Shown piece after piece: positions 44,801 to 54,664 of a stretch of 64,000 nucleotides of DNA. Both the position numbers and the translations under genes were made by a program. Source of the DNA: CADCTP01 sp963849885 (GTDB taxonomy: Bacteria; Actinomycetota; Actinomycetes; Mycobacteriales; CADCTP01); contig CAWKIV010000021.1 of NCBI GenBank assembly GCA_963849885.1, forward strand, positions 124,001-188,000. Reading direction: 5' to 3'. Each line of letters opens with the position of its first letter. Within the stretch, counting starts at the first letter, position 1. Below the pieces are notes generated by a model that was given only the letters and a program-made list of their open reading frames with translations, ran no database searches and was not told the origin of the DNA.

Positions 44801-45319
44801 GGCGTCCCGGCCGCCCGGCAGCCCGGACGCGCCGGCCGCCGCGGACGGCGCGGACGGCGCCCGGCCCGACGGGTCGGCTCCGGCCGCCCAGCCGCCGGCC
44901 GCCGCCGCCCCGGCCACCGGCCCGGACCGCAGCCCGGCCCGCAGCCCGGCCCGCAGCCGGGGCCCGTCCCGGCCGCGGCGGCACCCGGCCAGGACCCGTG
45001 GGCGTCGCCCGCGGACGAGGGCTGGCGCGCCGCCGAGCGGCTGCTGCAGCCGACCAGCGGCGGCACCACCCGCGCCGGCCTGCCGATGCGGGTGCCCCAG
45101 GCGCACCTCATGCCCGGTGGTGCGGACGTTCCGCCGCCGCCCCCGGCGCCCGGCCCGCCGGCCTACCGTTCCCCCGAGGCGGTCCGCAGCCGGCTCGCCA
45201 GCTATCACCAGGGTGTCCGGCGGGGTCGGCACGCCGACCGCTCCGGTGACAACAACGGCGACAACGGGGATCGCGACCCGTCCGATGTCCTCGTCCAGCA
45301 ATCCCAGGAGCAGTCGTGA
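41895..45319 (+). pseudogene. cvnA: CvnA-type nitrate/nitrite-sensing-like histidine kinase, frame broken four times
   Basis: Read across frames this is one ~1140-residue protein. It has a Pro-rich N-terminus, a helix (KLIAVLVVPAVAFLVLASF), a NIT-like helical sensor with HAMP, and a HATPase kinase domain (NRLLVLAGEDAGRRW-like; N-box VAELLENATVFSSPE; EDRGIGMSG). A Pro/Gly-rich tail ends NNGDNGDRD..QEQS. Frames change near 42350 (+1), 42450 (+1), 42698 (+1, an extra T in GCGCTTGCTC) and 44930 (-1, in a PGPQ repeat). The longest intact piece is 42702-44930. The stop at 45317-45319 overlaps cvnB (GTGA). It is either a pseudogene or an error-rich sequence; the downstream genes are intact. Confidence 0.75.
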
Positions 45320-45738
45320 CCTCGTTGAGCCCCGCGGCCCAGAACCTCAACTGGCTCGTCACCAACTTCGTCGACCGGGTGCCCGGTGTGGCGCACTCGG
45401 TGGTGGTGTCGGCCGACGGCCTGTTGCTGGTGTCCTCGGAGGGGTTGCCGCGCGACCGCGCCGACCAGCTGGCCGCCGTGGCGTCCGGGCTGACCAGCCT
45501 GACCCAGGGTGCCGCCCGCTGCTTCGAGGCCGGCAACGTGGTGCAGACGGTGATCGAGATGGAGCGGGGCTTCCTGTTCCTCATGTCGATCAGCGACGGC
45601 TCCTGCCTGGCGGTGCTCGCGGCGACCAGCTGCGACGTCGGCCTGGTCGGCTACGAGATGGCGCTGCTGGTCGAGCGCACGGGTGACGTGCTCACGCCAG
45701 CGGTGCGGCACGAGCTGCAGGCCGTCCTGCCTCGATGA
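45316..45738 (+). CDS. cvnB: Roadblock/LC7-domain protein (CvnB)
   Basis: 140 residues with a single roadblock/LC7 fold: NLNWLVTNFVDRVPGVAHSVVVSADGLLL, then FEAGNVVQTVIEMERGFLFLMSISDGSCL and CDVGLVGYEMALLVERTG. In conservons this protein works with the GTPase as a regulatory partner. GTG 45316 overlaps the cvnA stop. Confidence 0.92.
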   Translation: MTSLSPAAQNLNWLVTNFVDRVPGVAHSVVVSADGLLLVSSEGLPRDRADQLAAVASGLTSLTQGAARCFEAGNVVQTVIEMERGFLFLMSISDGSCLAVLAATSCDVGLVGYEMALLVERTGDVLTPAVRHELQAVLPR

Positions 45739-45771
45739 CGACGACGACATCGGGCCGCTGCGAGCGTCGGG

Positions 45772-46125
45772 GTGAGCAACTACCAGCCGGAAGGCCCGCT
45801 GGTCCGGCCGTACGCGGTCACCGGCGGGCGGACCCGGCCGGACTACGAGCTGGCGATCGAGGCGCTGGTCTCGACCACCCGGCTCGGCGACCGCAGTGCC
45901 GAGTCGACCGCGCCGGAGCGTCAGCTCATCTGCGACCTGTGCCGGCGGGCCCGGTCGGTCGCCGAGATCGCCGCGTACCTCCGCATGCCTCTCGGCGTCG
46001 CGCGGGTGCTGGTGGGTGACATGGCCCAGGAAGGCCTGGTGCGGGTGCACCAGGCCGCCGCCTCGACCGATCGACCGGATCTCGCCTTGATGCAGAGGGT
46101 GTTGAATGGACTTCGAAACCTCTAG
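45772..46125 (+). CDS. cvnC: DUF742 protein (CvnC)
   Basis: 117 residues: LVRPYAVTGGRTRPDYELAIEALVS, then LICDLCRRARSVAEIAAYLRMPLGVARVLVGDMA (winged-helix-like) and LMQRVLNGLRNL, all typical of DUF742. GTG 45772 is the first usable start in this frame. An ATG at 45735 overlapping the cvnB stop is in another frame and may mean a one-base loss near 45770. The end overlaps cvnD by 20 nt. Confidence 0.9.
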   Translation: MSNYQPEGPLVRPYAVTGGRTRPDYELAIEALVSTTRLGDRSAESTAPERQLICDLCRRARSVAEIAAYLRMPLGVARVLVGDMAQEGLVRVHQAAASTDRPDLALMQRVLNGLRNL

Positions 46126-46717
46126 GCAGACCGCCTACGTGGACTCCAGCGCGGCGACGACCTCGGCGAAGATCGTCATCGCCGGTGGCTTCGGCGTCGG
46201 CAAGACGACGCTGGTCGGCGCGGTCTCCGAGATCGAGCCGCTCACCACCGAGGCCGTCATGACCGAGGCGAGCGCGGGCGTCGACGACCTGTCGCACACG
46301 CCCAACAAGACCACCACCACGGTGGCGATGGACTTCGGCCGGGTGTCGCTGGACAGCGACCTGATCCTCTACCTCTTCGGCACGCCCGGGCAGCACCGTT
46401 TCTGGTTCATGTGGGACGACCTGGTCCGCGGCGCGATCGGCGCGGTGGTGCTGGTGGACACCCGCCGGCTGACCGACTGCTTCGCCGCGATCGACTTCTT
46501 CGAGGCGCGCCGGCTGCCGTTCATCGTCGCGGTCAACCGGTTCGACGGGATCCTGACGCACTCCATCGAGGACGTCCGGGAGGCGCTGGCGGTCGGCGGC
46601 GCCACGCCGGTCATCCAGACCGACGCGCGCAGCCGGGAGTCGACCAAGCAGACGCTGATCACGCTGGTCGAGCACGCCATGCGGCGCACCCAGGAGGAGC
46701 TGACCGCCCGGCGCTAG
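46106..46717 (+). CDS. cvnD: Conservon GTPase (CvnD)
   Basis: 203 residues of a Ras-like small GTPase: P-loop IAGGFGVGKTTLVGAVS, G3 YLFGTPGQHRFWFMWDD and G4-like VAVNRFDG (N-R-F-D in place of NKxD, as usual in this family). It should bind GTP and signal together with the CvnA kinase, CvnB and CvnC at the membrane; such systems influence development and antibiotic production in streptomycetes. It ends 3 nt before the convergent nuoD-like gene. Confidence 0.92.
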   Translation: MDFETSRQTAYVDSSAATTSAKIVIAGGFGVGKTTLVGAVSEIEPLTTEAVMTEASAGVDDLSHTPNKTTTTVAMDFGRVSLDSDLILYLFGTPGQHRFWFMWDDLVRGAIGAVVLVDTRRLTDCFAAIDFFEARRLPFIVAVNRFDGILTHSIEDVREALAVGGATPVIQTDARSRESTKQTLITLVEHAMRRTQEELTARR

Positions 46718-46720
46718 CCG

Positions 46721-47890
46721 CTACTTGTCGACGTCGCCGACCACGAAGAAGAGGGAGCCGAGGACGGCGACCAGGTCGGGCAGCAGCGTGCCCGGCAGCA
46801 GCACCTGCAGCGCCTGCACGTTGTTGTACGACGCCGACCGCAGCTTCAGCCGCCACGGCGTCTTCTCGCCGCGGGAGACCAGGTAGTAGCCGTTGATGCC
46901 GAGCGGATTCTCCGTCCAGCAGTAGGTGTGGCCCTCGGGGGCCTTCACCGTCTTCGGCAGCCGGACGTTCACCGGCCCGGTGACCGCCGGCATCCGGTCC
47001 AGCACCGCGTCGCAGAGGTCGAGCGACACGTACACCTGCTCCAGCAGGCACTCGAACCGGGCGTGGCAGTCCCCGGCCGTGCGCACCGGCACCCGCAGCA
47101 CGTCCGCCAGCTCCCCGTACGCCAGGTAGGGGTCGTCCCGCCGCAGGTCGAAGTCGACGCCGGAGCCGCGGGCGGCCGGCCCGCTCACCCCGTACGCCCG
47201 GGCGTCCGCGGCGGACAGCACCCCGACCCCGGTGGTCCGGGCCAGGAAGATCTCGTTGTGCCGGACCAGCCGCTCCAGGTCGCGGGCGACCCGGGCCCGG
47301 ACGTCGGCGACCGCGTGCCGGACCCGGTCGGTCCAGCCGGCCGGCACGTCCTCCTTGAGCCCGCCGACCCGGTTGAACATGTAGTGCATCCGGCCGCCGC
47401 AGGCCTCCTCGAGCACCGCCTGCAGCGTCTCCCGCTCCCGGAAGGCGTAGAACATCGGCGTGATGGCGCCCATCTCCAGCGGGAACGAGCCGAGGAACAT
47501 CAGGTGGTTGAGCACCCGGTTGAGCTCGGCGAGCAGGGTGCGCAGCCAGACCGCCCGCTCCGGCACCTCCATGCCGAGCATCCGCTCGACGGCCATCACC
47601 ACGCCCAGCTCGTTGGAGAAGGCGGACAGCCAGTCGTGCCGGTTGGCCAGCACGGTGATCTGCCGGTAGTCGCGGACCTCGAAGAGCTTCTCGGTGCCGC
47701 GGTGCATGTAGCCGATGATCGGCTCGGCGGACACCACCCGCTCGCCGTCGAGCACGAGCCGGAGCCGGAGCACGCCGTGCGTGGACGGGTGCTGGGGGCC
47801 GATGTTGAGCACCATGTCGGCGGTGGGCAGGTCGTCCGCGCCCGCGCCGGTCCCCACCATGAGGGTGCGCTGAGCGCTGCCGGCGGTCAC
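46721..47890 (-). CDS. nuoD: NADH-quinone oxidoreductase subunit D, orphan copy
   Basis: 389 residues, full length for NuoD (49-kDa/NDUFS2 family): VLNIGPQHPSTHGVLRLRL, IIGYMHRGTEKLFEVRDYRQ, FSNELGVVMAVERMLGME and the C-terminal SLFFVVGDVDK. It forms the quinone pocket of complex I. No other nuo gene is in the window, so it is a stand-alone second copy; such a separate copy near the pan/nad/lsr2 region is known in streptomycetes. Start GTG 47890 gives MTAGSAQRTLMVG; 26 nt separate it from the divergent membrane gene. Confidence 0.92.
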   Translation of the reverse strand: MTAGSAQRTLMVGTGAGADDLPTADMVLNIGPQHPSTHGVLRLRLVLDGERVVSAEPIIGYMHRGTEKLFEVRDYRQITVLANRHDWLSAFSNELGVVMAVERMLGMEVPERAVWLRTLLAELNRVLNHLMFLGSFPLEMGAITPMFYAFRERETLQAVLEEACGGRMHYMFNRVGGLKEDVPAGWTDRVRHAVADVRARVARDLERLVRHNEIFLARTTGVGVLSAADARAYGVSGPAARGSGVDFDLRRDDPYLAYGELADVLRVPVRTAGDCHARFECLLEQVYVSLDLCDAVLDRMPAVTGPVNVRLPKTVKAPEGHTYCWTENPLGINGYYLVSRGEKTPWRLKLRSASYNNVQALQVLLPGTLLPDLVAVLGSLFFVVGDVDK

Positions 47891-47916
47891 GGGAAGAAGT
47901 CTGCCAGGATGCGCCG

Positions 47917-48521
47917 GTGAGCGCGCCTGCCCCGGAGTCTGTCCTCTCCTCCGATCGGCCACCCGGTGGCGGCCACCGGGGGTGGTTCGCGGCGGCCGCG
48001 GCGCTGCTGGTCCTCGCGTGGGCGCTGGTCGGGACCGTGGTGGTGGTCCAGCGGGACGGGCTGGCCGCGGCCGGCGACGGCGAGTCGGCCGGGCCGAACA
48101 GCCGGGCGTCCGGGTCGAGCTGGTGCGCGGCGCCCGCTACGAGGTGTACGTCGAGGCGGACCCGACCGCCTCCGCCGGGCCGCGGGACGTCCGCTGCGTG
48201 CTGACGCCGGTCGGGGGCGGCGCGCCGTCGACCGTGCCGGTGACCGGCGGCCAGCCGGGCGCCGCGGTCGCCCGGGACGGCTTCGGGTACTGGTCCGTCG
48301 GCGGGTTCGCCGCGCCGCTGGCCGGCCCGGTCACGGTCAGCTGCGCCGGCGGGGCCGGCGGGGCCGGCCGGCTGATGGTGCGCCCGGACGACCGGCCGTA
48401 CCTGGTGCTCGCCGGGGCGGTCGCGGTGGCGGCGCTGCTCGGCCTGCTGGCGCTGGCCGCCCTGGTCGTCGGGCTGGTGCGGCGGCGGCGTCGGCCCGCC
48501 GGGATGCCGCCGGCCGGCTAG
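47917..48521 (+). CDS. Two-helix membrane protein, frameshifted near 48095
   Basis: The GTG 47917 frame encodes a Ser/Pro N-terminus and one helix (WFAAAAALLVLAWALVGTVVVV), then loses sense at about 48095. A second frame (-1) takes over with AEQPGVRVELVRGARYEVYVEADPT, a ~90-residue outer domain with two Cys, a second helix (YLVLAGAVAVAALLGLLALAALVV) and a basic tail, stopping at 48521. Joined, it is ~200 residues with a domain between two helices. Function unknown. Its end overlaps the convergent MazG-like gene by 4 nt. Confidence 0.6.
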
Positions 48522-48850
48522 CCCGAGAACGGCCAGGCGTCGCCGGCCGGCTGCGCCTGCTGCTGGCTCATCGCCGCGCGGTAGACCCGGTCGGCCGCGA
48601 TGCGGACGGCCCGGTCGGTGTCGACGCCGGTCTGGTCGGCGAGGCTGACCAGCGCGAAGGCGACGTCGCCGAGCAGCACCTCCCAGTCGCGGGTCGGCCG
48701 GAACGGCCGCCGCCCGCGCTCGGTGGCCTGGACCAGCTCGTCGGCCAGCGCGCCCAGCCGGGCCTGCAGGTCGAGCAGCAGCGTGGGCGGCGTCGCGTGC
48801 AGCCCGAGACGGTCCCCGGTCTCGGCGACGAAGTGTTGGAGCTCGCGCAC
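48518..48850 (-). CDS. MazG-like family protein
   Basis: 110 residues of all-alpha MazG-like fold: VRELQHFVAETGDRLGL, LDLQARLGALADELVQATERG and DWEVLLGDVAFALVSLADQTGVD, giving acidic residues spaced for metal binding (E..D pattern). Related enzymes hydrolyse (d)NTPs to NMPs; activity here is unproven. GTG 48850 lies 7 nt after TACCTT (complement of 48858-48863), so it is probably leaderless; a GTG at 48874 is less likely. Confidence 0.7.
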   Translation of the reverse strand: MRELQHFVAETGDRLGLHATPPTLLLDLQARLGALADELVQATERGRRPFRPTRDWEVLLGDVAFALVSLADQTGVDTDRAVRIAADRVYRAAMSQQQAQPAGDAWPFSG

Positions 48851-48899
48851 GCCGGAGAAGGTAGCGCACGGCACGCCCCGGAGGGGTTTCGTGCGCGTC

Positions 48900-49937
48900 T
48901 CAGCCCGGGGGCGGGGCCGGCTTCCGCCGGACCCGGGCCCGGGTGGCCAGCGGCGGGAAGGGCAGCGGCACCCCGACGCCCTGCACCAGCCAGCCGAAGG
49001 TGCCCAGCCCGGTGCGGTCGATCAGCTCCGCGGCCTCGCCGGCCCGCTGCAGGCCGCGCAGGTACGCCGCCGGGTCGGTCGTGGCCAGCTCGCGCGGCGG
49101 CCGGCGGGCGTCCACCCCGAGCGCCTGCAGCGCGGCCCGCTGGTCGTCCAGCCGGGTCTCGGTCGCCCCGGCGGCCACCCCGGCGGCGGCGACCGAGTCC
49201 AGGGCCACGTGCGCGGTCAGGTCGCAGGAGCCGTCCGGCACCGGCTGCACCTGCAGGCCGCCGCGGTAGCCGGTCAGCGTGCCGTCCGGGGGCCGCCGCC
49301 CGGCCTCGTGCCCGTAGTCGACCGCGACCGCCACCCCGCGGGCCAGCCGGCCGACGGCGGTCGCCCAGGCCTCGTCCCGGCTGCGGCCGACCTCGGCCCG
49401 GTCGCCGACCGCGGCCAGCGGCCACCAGCGCTCCAGCCAGGCCGCGTCGGCGCCGGCCGGCGGGTCGCCCATCGACTCGGCCCCGGTCGGCGCGACCAGC
49501 ACCACCCGGGGTCCGGTCGCGGTCTGCTCGACCAGGTCCAGCGGCACGTCGTCGAGCCACTCGTTGGCCACCAGCAGGCCGGTCAGCGCGGGCAGCTCGG
49601 CGACGTCGCGGAGCACCCGGACGCCGGGCAGCTCGACCGGCCCGACCTCGACCGCGGTGAGCCGCAGCCGCTCCCGCAGCGCCGGCTCGGCGGCGGCGCG
49701 GACCGCGGCGAGCAGCTCGCCGCGGCCGGCGCCGACGTCCACCAGGTCCAGCGGGTCCGGCCGGTCGAGGGCCCGGTCCACCCGGCGCAGCAGCTCCAGC
49801 ACCGCGCCGGCGAAGAGCGGGGAGGCGTGCACGGAGGTGCGGAAGTGGGCGGCCGGCGCCTCGCCGCGGGCGTAGAAGCCGCCGGGGGCGTAGAGCGCCG
49901 CCGCCCACGCCTCCCGCCACGGCCGCGCGACGCCCAC
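48900..49937 (-). CDS. NDUFAF7/MidA-type SAM methyltransferase
   Basis: 345 residues: substrate-side start WREAWAAALYAPGGFYARGEAPAAHFRTSV, motif I LVDVGAGRGELLAAV, then TGLLVANEWLDDVPLDLVE, AVAVDYGHEAGRRPPDGTLTGYRGG and the C-terminal DRTGLGTFGWLVQGVG. This is the DUF185/Methyltransf_28 family whose eukaryotic members methylate an arginine of complex I subunit NDUFS2. It lies on the same strand as the orphan NuoD, 1 kb away. Start GTG 49937 is 6 nt after TACGCT (complement of 49944-49949). Confidence 0.85.
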   Translation of the reverse strand: MGVARPWREAWAAALYAPGGFYARGEAPAAHFRTSVHASPLFAGAVLELLRRVDRALDRPDPLDLVDVGAGRGELLAAVRAAAEPALRERLRLTAVEVGPVELPGVRVLRDVAELPALTGLLVANEWLDDVPLDLVEQTATGPRVVLVAPTGAESMGDPPAGADAAWLERWWPLAAVGDRAEVGRSRDEAWATAVGRLARGVAVAVDYGHEAGRRPPDGTLTGYRGGLQVQPVPDGSCDLTAHVALDSVAAAGVAAGATETRLDDQRAALQALGVDARRPPRELATTDPAAYLRGLQRAGEAAELIDRTGLGTFGWLVQGVGVPLPFPPLATRARVRRKPAPPPG

Positions 49938-49961
49938 GCCGGAAGCGTAGGCGCCGGCGGC

Positions 49962-50540
49962 TCAGGCGGCGTCGAGCACCAGCCCGCCCGCCGCCGCCGC
50001 TGCCGCGAGGAAGCTGTAGTTGTAGTTGATCCGGGCCGCCTCGTTCGCGTTCGGGTACATGTTCGTGCAGCTGGTCGGCGCGGAGCTGCCGGACATCAGG
50101 TCCGCGCACAGCCCGGTGCGCCGGTCCGGCAGCCCGAGGATGTGGCCGAACTCGTGGGACGCGATCCGCGGCGGGTAGTAGCCCTGCTGGACCGCCTGGC
50201 GTCCCATGTAGACGGTGCCGCGGCCGCCGGGGCGGATCGGGCCGAGGGTGGCCCGGGGCCAGTTGTTGTCCGCGATGACCCGCACGTTCGCCGTCTGGCC
50301 GGCGGCGGCCTTGACGATCCGGACGTTGGTCACCCGGCTGTTCAGCGCGGCCACCCCGGTCGCGACGGCGCTCTTGAACTCGCCGGCCAGGCTGTCGTCG
50401 TACGTGAGGGTGGTGACCGCCAGCGTGGTCACCGGCGCCGCGGGAGCCGCCGGGGCGGCCTGGGCGGCGGGGGCGCCGGCCACGCCGAGCGCGGCGGTGG
50501 TGAGGGCGGCGGCGGACAGCGCGAGCATGCGTCGGCGCAT
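49962..50540 (-). CDS. Secreted snapalysin-type zinc metalloprotease (M7)
   Basis: 192 residues. Signal peptide RMLALSAAALTTAALGVAG with Ala-rich cleavage site; catalytic zinc site HEFGHILGLPD (HExxHxxGxxD, the Asp replacing the usual third His) and TGLCADLMSGSSAPTSC with Cys residues for a disulfide. This matches the small neutral protease of streptomycetes. It is exported and self-contained; no LysR-type activator (usual partner) is nearby. Confidence 0.9.
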   Translation of the reverse strand: MRRRMLALSAAALTTAALGVAGAPAAQAAPAAPAAPVTTLAVTTLTYDDSLAGEFKSAVATGVAALNSRVTNVRIVKAAAGQTANVRVIADNNWPRATLGPIRPGGRGTVYMGRQAVQQGYYPPRIASHEFGHILGLPDRRTGLCADLMSGSSAPTSCTNMYPNANEAARINYNYSFLAAAAAAGGLVLDAA

Positions 50541-50711
50541 GGGGGGTCCCTTTCGTCGGGGTTGCGACCTGTCCAGGCCTGGATGGGTCCTGATGGCCCT
50601 GATGCTGCTCGCCCGTACGGCCTAAGGCAACGCAGATCACACCTCCGGACGAACGGAACCGGCCGTACCCTGGCCGCGACCGGTACCCCTGCTCGAGGAC
50701 TGGATCACCGC

Positions 50712-51720
50712 ATGAGCGCAGAGCTGCGCGCCCCGGCCGTGGCCGTGGGCGTCATCGGCACCGGACGGGTGGGCGCCGTGCTCGGCGCCGCGCTGGCCCG
50801 CTCGGGCCTCCCCGTCACCGCCGCCACCGGGGTCTCCGCCGAGTCCGTCGACCGCGCCGCCCGGCTGCTGCCCGGCGTGCCGCTGCGGCCCGCCGACGAG
50901 GTCGTGGCCCGGTCCGACCTGGTGCTGCTGGCCGTCCCGGACGACCAGCTCGGCCCGCTGGTGGCCGGGCTGGCCGACACCGGCGCGTGGCGCGCCGGCC
51001 AGGTGGTCGCGCACACGTCCGGGGCGCACGGGCTGGCCGTGCTCGCGCCGGCCGCCCGGTCCGGGGTGCGGCCGCTGGCCCTGCACCCGGCGATGACCTT
51101 CACCGGCACCGCCGCGGACCTGGACCGGCTGCCCGGCACCAGCTTCGGGGTCACCGTGGCCGGGCCGGAGCGGGCGCTGGCCGAGGCGCTGGTGCGCCGG
51201 CTCGGCGGCACCCCGGTCGCCGTCGCCGAGGAGGCCCGCCCGCTCTACCACGCGGCGCTCGTGGTCGGCGCCAACCACCTGGTCACCCTGGTCAACGAGG
51301 CCACCGACCTGCTCCGCCGGGCCGGCGTCGGCGACCCCGGCCGGGTGCTCCGGCCGCTGCTGCAGGCCGCCCTGGACAACGCGCTGGCCAGCGGCGACGC
51401 GGCGCTGACCGGGCCGGTGTCCCGGGGCGACGCCGGCACCGTGGCCGGTCACCTGCGCACGCTGGCCGAGCAGGCGCCGGACGCCGTTCCCGGCTACGCG
51501 GCGCTGGCCCGGCTGACCGCCGGGCGCGCGCTCGCCGCCGGCCGGTTGTCGCCGGCCCAGGCCGGCCCGCTGCTCGACGTGCTCGGCGAGCCCGATCACC
51601 CCCGCCCGGCCGGCGGCCGGTTGTCGCCGGCTCCGGCCGGCCCGCTGCTCGGCGAGCCGGACCGTCCCGCCGCGCCACCCCACCGCCGACCGGCCGCTGC
51701 CCGCCCGGACCGACGCATGA
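50712..51720 (+). CDS. Rossmann-like/DUF2520 protein; 3' end uncertain
   Basis: The NAD(P)-binding start is VAVGVIGTGRVGAVLGAALARSG, with SDLVLLAVPDDQLGPLV, HTSGAHGLAVLAPAARSG and the DUF2520 part LVVGANHLVTLVNEATDLLRRAG. Homologues end near AAGRLSPAQAGPLLDVLG, at about 51590. Here the frame continues, repeats GRLSPAPAGPLLGEPD (a ~45-bp direct duplication), and stays open to 52409, over panC. A TGA at 51718-51720 in the +1 frame is the nearest sensible stop if one base is inserted. It is related to ketopantoate reductase-like proteins and is conserved before panC. Confidence 0.7.
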
Positions 51721-52096
51721 CTCCCGGCCGTCCCACGTCCGGTCGGACCGCCCCGGCCCCCACCGGCGCGGGTCGGACCGCGCCGGGCCGGATCGACCTG
51801 GCCGATCCGGAGCTGGACGGGGTGGAGGACCCATCCCGGCCGGCTGGTGCTCTGCCTCGCCCGCCGGGGCAGAGCACCAGCCGCCGGGACGAGCACTCCC
51901 GGCGGCTGGCCGTCCGTGCGGCGCCGGCTGCCCCGCCCGGCGCCGGCCCGCCCGACGCCGGCCCGGGCGACGGTGGCCCGGGGGACGCCGGCGGCCCGGC
52001 CGGGGTCGGTGGCCCGGGGGACGGTGGCCCGGGCGACGGTGGCCGGGCGGGGGTGGCCGGGAGGGTGGGGGACCCCCGCGGGGACCGGCCCCGGTC
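51721..52096. other. Low-complexity gap before panC
   Basis: No gene is convincing here. It holds a strong hairpin (51841-51883) and, at about 51950-52065, a block of GGCCCGGGCGACGGTG-type repeats. The latter would read as GPGDGG repeats if the DUF2520 frame were translated through. Confidence 0.5.
51841..51883. terminator. Perfect 16-bp hairpin between DUF2520 and panC
   Basis: CGGCTGGTGCTCTGCC pairs fully with GGCAGAGCACCAGCCG around an 11-nt loop. It is the longest perfect stem I found in the window. It could stop transcription before panC or act as a regulatory leader structure; no T-tract follows. Confidence 0.6.
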
Positions 52097-52926
52097 GTGG
52101 TGCGGAGCCGGGCCGAGCTGGCGACCGCGCTGGCCGCGGTCCGCGCCGGCGGCCGCCGGGTCGCGCTGGTGCCCACCATGGGCGCGCTGCACGAGGGCCA
52201 CCTGGCCCTGGTCCGCGCCGCCGCCGCCCGCGCCGACGCGGTGCTCGCCTCGATCTTCGTCAACCCGCTGCAGTTCGGCGCCGGCGAGGACCTGGACCGC
52301 TACCCGCGTACCCCGGAGGCGGACCTGGCCGCGCTGGCCGCCGAGGGCGTCGAGCTGGTCTTCGCGCCGCCGGCGGAGGAGATGTATCCGGGCGGCCCGC
52401 CGGCGGTGACCGTCGACCCCGGGCCGCTCGGCGGGCTGCTGGAGGGCGCCAGCCGCCCCGGTCACTTCGCCGGCGTGCTGACCGTGGTCACCAAGCTCTT
52501 CGGCCTGCTGCGGCCGGACGTGGCCGTCTTCGGCGAGAAGGACTACCAGCAGCTGGTGCTGATCCGCCGGGCCGCCGCCGACCTCGAGCTCGGCGTCGAG
52601 GTGGTCGGCGTGCCGACCGTACGGGAGCCCGACGGGCTGGCGCTGTCCAGCCGCAACCGCTACCTGTCCGAGGTCGACCGGGCCCGGGCGCTGTCGCTGT
52701 CGCGGGCGCTGCGGGCCGGGGCGGCGGCCGGCCGGGCCGGTGCCGGTGCGGTGCTCGCCGCCGCCACCGCGGAGCTGGCCGACCCCGGGCTGGCCGTCGA
52801 CTACCTGGCGCTGCGCGGGACCGACCTCGGCGCCGCCCCGGACGCCGGCCCGGCCCGGCTGCTGGTCGCCGCCCGGGTGGGCGGCACCCGGCTGATCGAC
52901 AACGTGCCGCTCGTGCTGGGCCGTCC

Positions 52927-52930
<4 letters not shown>
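52097..52930 (+). CDS. panC: Pantothenate synthetase
   Basis: 277 residues. ATP-binding PTMGALHEGHLALVRAA, SIFVNPLQFG, GHFAGVLTVVTKLFGLLRPDVAVFGEKDYQQL and the signature DGLALSSRNRYLS. It joins pantoate and beta-alanine using ATP. Start GTG 52097 (or 52100) gives MVRSRAELATAL. Its stop overlaps the nadB start (TTGA). panD, which usually sits next, is absent here. Confidence 0.92.
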
Positions 52931-54663
<1,733 letters not shown>

Positions 54664-54664
54664 C

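Noticed and set aside
45735..46019. ATG overlapping the cvnB stop as the start of cvnC
   Set aside because: That frame does not encode DUF742; the real product is in the frame starting at 45772.
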